The translations under genes and the position numbers were made by a program. A model generated the notes under the pieces. It had not been told where the DNA came from, ran no database searches, and was given only the letters and a program-made list of their open reading frames with translations. A stretch of DNA of 64,000 bases from positions 32,998-96,997 of the forward strand of contig WFTC01000002.1 in NCBI GenBank assembly GCA_015485665.1, read 5' to 3'. Positions 61,802-64,000 of this stretch are shown here, piece after piece. The first letter of the stretch is position 1. Each line of letters opens with the position of its first letter. This stretch comes from Candidatus Altimarinota bacterium (GTDB lineage: Bacteria > Patescibacteriota > Gracilibacteria > UBA1369 > 2-02-FULL-48-14).

Positions 61802-61830
61802 TTGCCTGATTGAATGCGCAAGGGTATAAA
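61802..61830 (+). promoter_or_regulatory. Promoter giving a leaderless hrcA mRNA
   Basis: TTGCCT and TATAAA are 17 bp apart. The -10 ends seven bases before the ATG at 61838 and lies downstream of the ORF-track start at 61814, which therefore cannot be used from this promoter. Confidence 0.6.
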
Positions 61831-61837
61831 CAAAGAT

Positions 61838-62563
61838 ATGAGTGAAGATAGAAAAATACAAATTCTCGGAAAAGTTATTGAGCATTTCATTCAAACAGCT
61901 CAACCTGTTGGATCTAAAACCATAATTGTAACTTATAACTTTGATGTCAGTCCGGCAACGGTACGCAACGACATGGCAGCCCTTGAAAAAGCAGGCTTCA
62001 TTATGCAACCTCACACATCTGCGGGAAGAGTGCCTACAGATAAAGGCTACCGTCTTTACGTAGACAAATTGGCTGACTTTAAAAAAGCTCAAGATAAAGC
62101 TGCGGCAACCCTTTCCTCTTTGCGCACTCAAAGCAAAAAACACCACGCCAAACAAAAAGTACAAGAAGCTGTTCAACTCTTAAACCGTGCCACACCAAAT
62201 CTGACTTTCGCCACAATACCGGCAAATGATCGAACTTTTTTCATGGGATTTTCCAAACTGCTACGTCAACCTGAATTCATGGACTCACCAATGCAAGCTT
62301 GTCAAGTTATGGAAGTGGTTGAAGATCGTCAACAATTTATTCAAGGCTTGCGAAGAATAAAATCAGGACATGAAACAAAAATTTTGATAGGTCCGGAAAA
62401 TATCTTGCAAGGCATTGAAAGTTGCAGCATGATTGTGACAGAATATGAAGTAGAAGGTTATAAAGGACACATGGGAGTGTTAGGATCAAAACGTATGCCT
62501 TACGCCTTTAACAGCTCTCTTGTAAGTCAAGTGCGAGACCTGCTTGAATCTAATCAAATCTAA
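61838..62563 (+). CDS. hrcA: Heat-inducible transcription repressor HrcA, short form
   Basis: HrcA binds CIRCE sites and turns off chaperone genes. From 61838 the product has 241 residues. The N-terminal winged helix is clear (KVIEHFIQTAQPVGSKTI, DVSPATVRNDMAALEKAGFIMQPHTSAGRVPTDKGYRLYVD). The rest keeps GAF-like parts (ILIGPENILQGIESCSMI) and the final GHMGVLGSKRMPY, but it is about 100 residues shorter than usual HrcA, with much of the insert domain missing. It directly precedes grpE (TAAATG). Confidence 0.92.
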   Translation: MSEDRKIQILGKVIEHFIQTAQPVGSKTIIVTYNFDVSPATVRNDMAALEKAGFIMQPHTSAGRVPTDKGYRLYVDKLADFKKAQDKAAATLSSLRTQSKKHHAKQKVQEAVQLLNRATPNLTFATIPANDRTFFMGFSKLLRQPEFMDSPMQACQVMEVVEDRQQFIQGLRRIKSGHETKILIGPENILQGIESCSMIVTEYEVEGYKGHMGVLGSKRMPYAFNSSLVSQVRDLLESNQI

Positions 62564-63106
62564 ATGAAAGACACGAATCAAAGTTCAAAAAAAGTAAATC
62601 CCCCTTCCTCTGAAGCTGAAGAAGCCATGGAGAAATTAAAAAGGGAACTTGAACAAATGACTGATCTGGCGAAACGAACAGCTGCGGATTTTGCAAATTA
62701 TAAGCGGCAAATTGATGAAGAGAGAAAAGAACTTACTGCTACCGCCAATTTTAAACTGCTCAATGCCATATTTCCCGCTATTGACAATTTAAAACGTGCA
62801 AGTGAAAACCTTCCCAAAGAACTTGAACAGCATGATTGGGTCAAAGGAGTTCTTTCAACCGAAAAGGCCTTGATGGACGCCCTCGCTTCGCTCGGGCTTT
62901 ACTCAATAGAAGAAATCGGCGTGGATATGAATCCTCATCAACATGAGGTGCTAATGGAGGGCCCGGGAGAGAAAGGGAAGGTTGTCCAAATATTTGAAAA
63001 AGGCTACCGTTTCAATGAAAAGACAATCAGACCCGCTAAAGTTCAAGTTGGAAATGGAGAAAGTGAAAATGAAGAAGACAAAAAAACATCTGCTGATTCA
63101 GCTTGA
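62564..63106 (+). CDS. grpE: Nucleotide exchange factor GrpE
   Basis: GrpE releases ADP from DnaK. The 180 residues have a long N-terminal helix (EAEEAMEKLKRELEQMTDLAK), the ADFANYKRQIDEERKEL dimer helix and the C-terminal beta domain with MNPHQHEVLMEGPGEKGKVVQIFEKGY. It starts right after the hrcA stop. The dnaK promoter begins inside its last codons. Confidence 0.96.
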   Translation: MKDTNQSSKKVNPPSSEAEEAMEKLKRELEQMTDLAKRTAADFANYKRQIDEERKELTATANFKLLNAIFPAIDNLKRASENLPKELEQHDWVKGVLSTEKALMDALASLGLYSIEEIGVDMNPHQHEVLMEGPGEKGKVVQIFEKGYRFNEKTIRPAKVQVGNGESENEEDKKTSADSA

Positions 63107-63131
63107 CCTCTCACATTTAGCACTGTAGACT
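63103..63131 (+). promoter_or_regulatory. dnaK promoter
   Basis: TTGACC and TAGACT are separated by exactly 17 bp. The -35 overlaps the grpE stop codon and the -10 lies inside the CIRCE spacer, so HrcA binding would block polymerase directly. Confidence 0.75.
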
Positions 63132-63143
63132 TGTGAGTGCTAA
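63117..63143. promoter_or_regulatory. CIRCE operator (HrcA-binding site)
   Basis: TTAGCACTG, nine bases, then GAGTGCTAA: this differs from the CIRCE consensus (TTAGCACTC-N9-GAGTGCTAA) at one base. It overlaps the dnaK promoter and lies downstream of hrcA, whose product should bind it. Confidence 0.93.

Positions 63144-64000
<857 letters not shown>

Overview
The window is one continuous, gene-dense, AT-rich stretch of a bacterial chromosome. Reading frames close normally at TGA, so the standard code applies. Several traits together suggest a Candidate Phyla Radiation (Patescibacteria) bacterium: small genes packed tightly, very few Shine-Dalgarno sequences, RNase P RNA beside surface-sugar genes, SLH/RlpA, LCP, VanW and ComEC envelope proteins, fermentative carbon metabolism, and many long proteins of unknown family. 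The normal use of TGA as stop argues against the Gracilibacteria/Absconditabacteria code, and a Peregrinibacteria-like member is one plausible reading. This placement is inference; no 16S rRNA gene is present. No insertion sequence, prophage, CRISPR array or rRNA was seen.

Layout. 1-5.1 kb: the end of FtsH, Hsp20, GalU, a small lipoprotein, a TPR protein, RNase P RNA, a polyprenyl-phosphate sugar transferase and a DUF389 membrane protein. 5.1-16.7 kb: SecA, an ACT-like protein, a glutamate-cysteine-ligase-like protein coupled to a class I glutamine-amidotransferase-like hydrolase, FtsK, a membrane EEP-fold protein, GltX and a 602-residue orphan. 16.8-29.4 kb: small orphans, Pta, NDH-2 with phosphoketolase, an ATP-grasp ligase with an AstE/AspA-like deacylase, AckA, and a membrane protein with a PP2C-like domain and a propeller. 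29.5-33.6 kb: rpmH-rnpA-yidC-khpB, SLH-RlpA, a small membrane protein and Nth. 33.6-43.1 kb: DUF4349, tRNA-Glu, a methyltransferase, ComEC, LCP, a pseudouridine synthase, a D,D-carboxypeptidase, CcdA with a thioredoxin-like partner, and MraY. 43.2-51.0 kb: a sigma factor/FecR-DUF5667/8-TM operon, FBPase with class I aldolase, an orphan, and FtsL-like with RsmH. 51.4-64 kb: a small-multidrug-export family protein, a Sua5/TsaC protein, a TrmB regulator, an orphan, VanW, GAPDH, a 1356-residue soluble-adenylyl-cyclase-like protein, and hrcA-grpE-dnaK with a CIRCE operator (dnaK runs off the window).

How it fits together. Class I aldolase and FBPase can supply fructose 6-phosphate. Phosphoketolase can split it to acetyl phosphate, AckA makes acetate and ATP, and Pta links to acetyl-CoA. 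NDH-2, directly downstream of phosphoketolase, could reoxidise NADH. Two separate ligase/hydrolase pairs (GCS2-like with C26-like, and ATP-grasp with AstE/AspA-like) are the best candidates for undescribed chemistry. Many promoters can be read as -35/17/-10, and in several cases the -10 lies only 6-9 nt before the start codon, which implies leaderless mRNAs.
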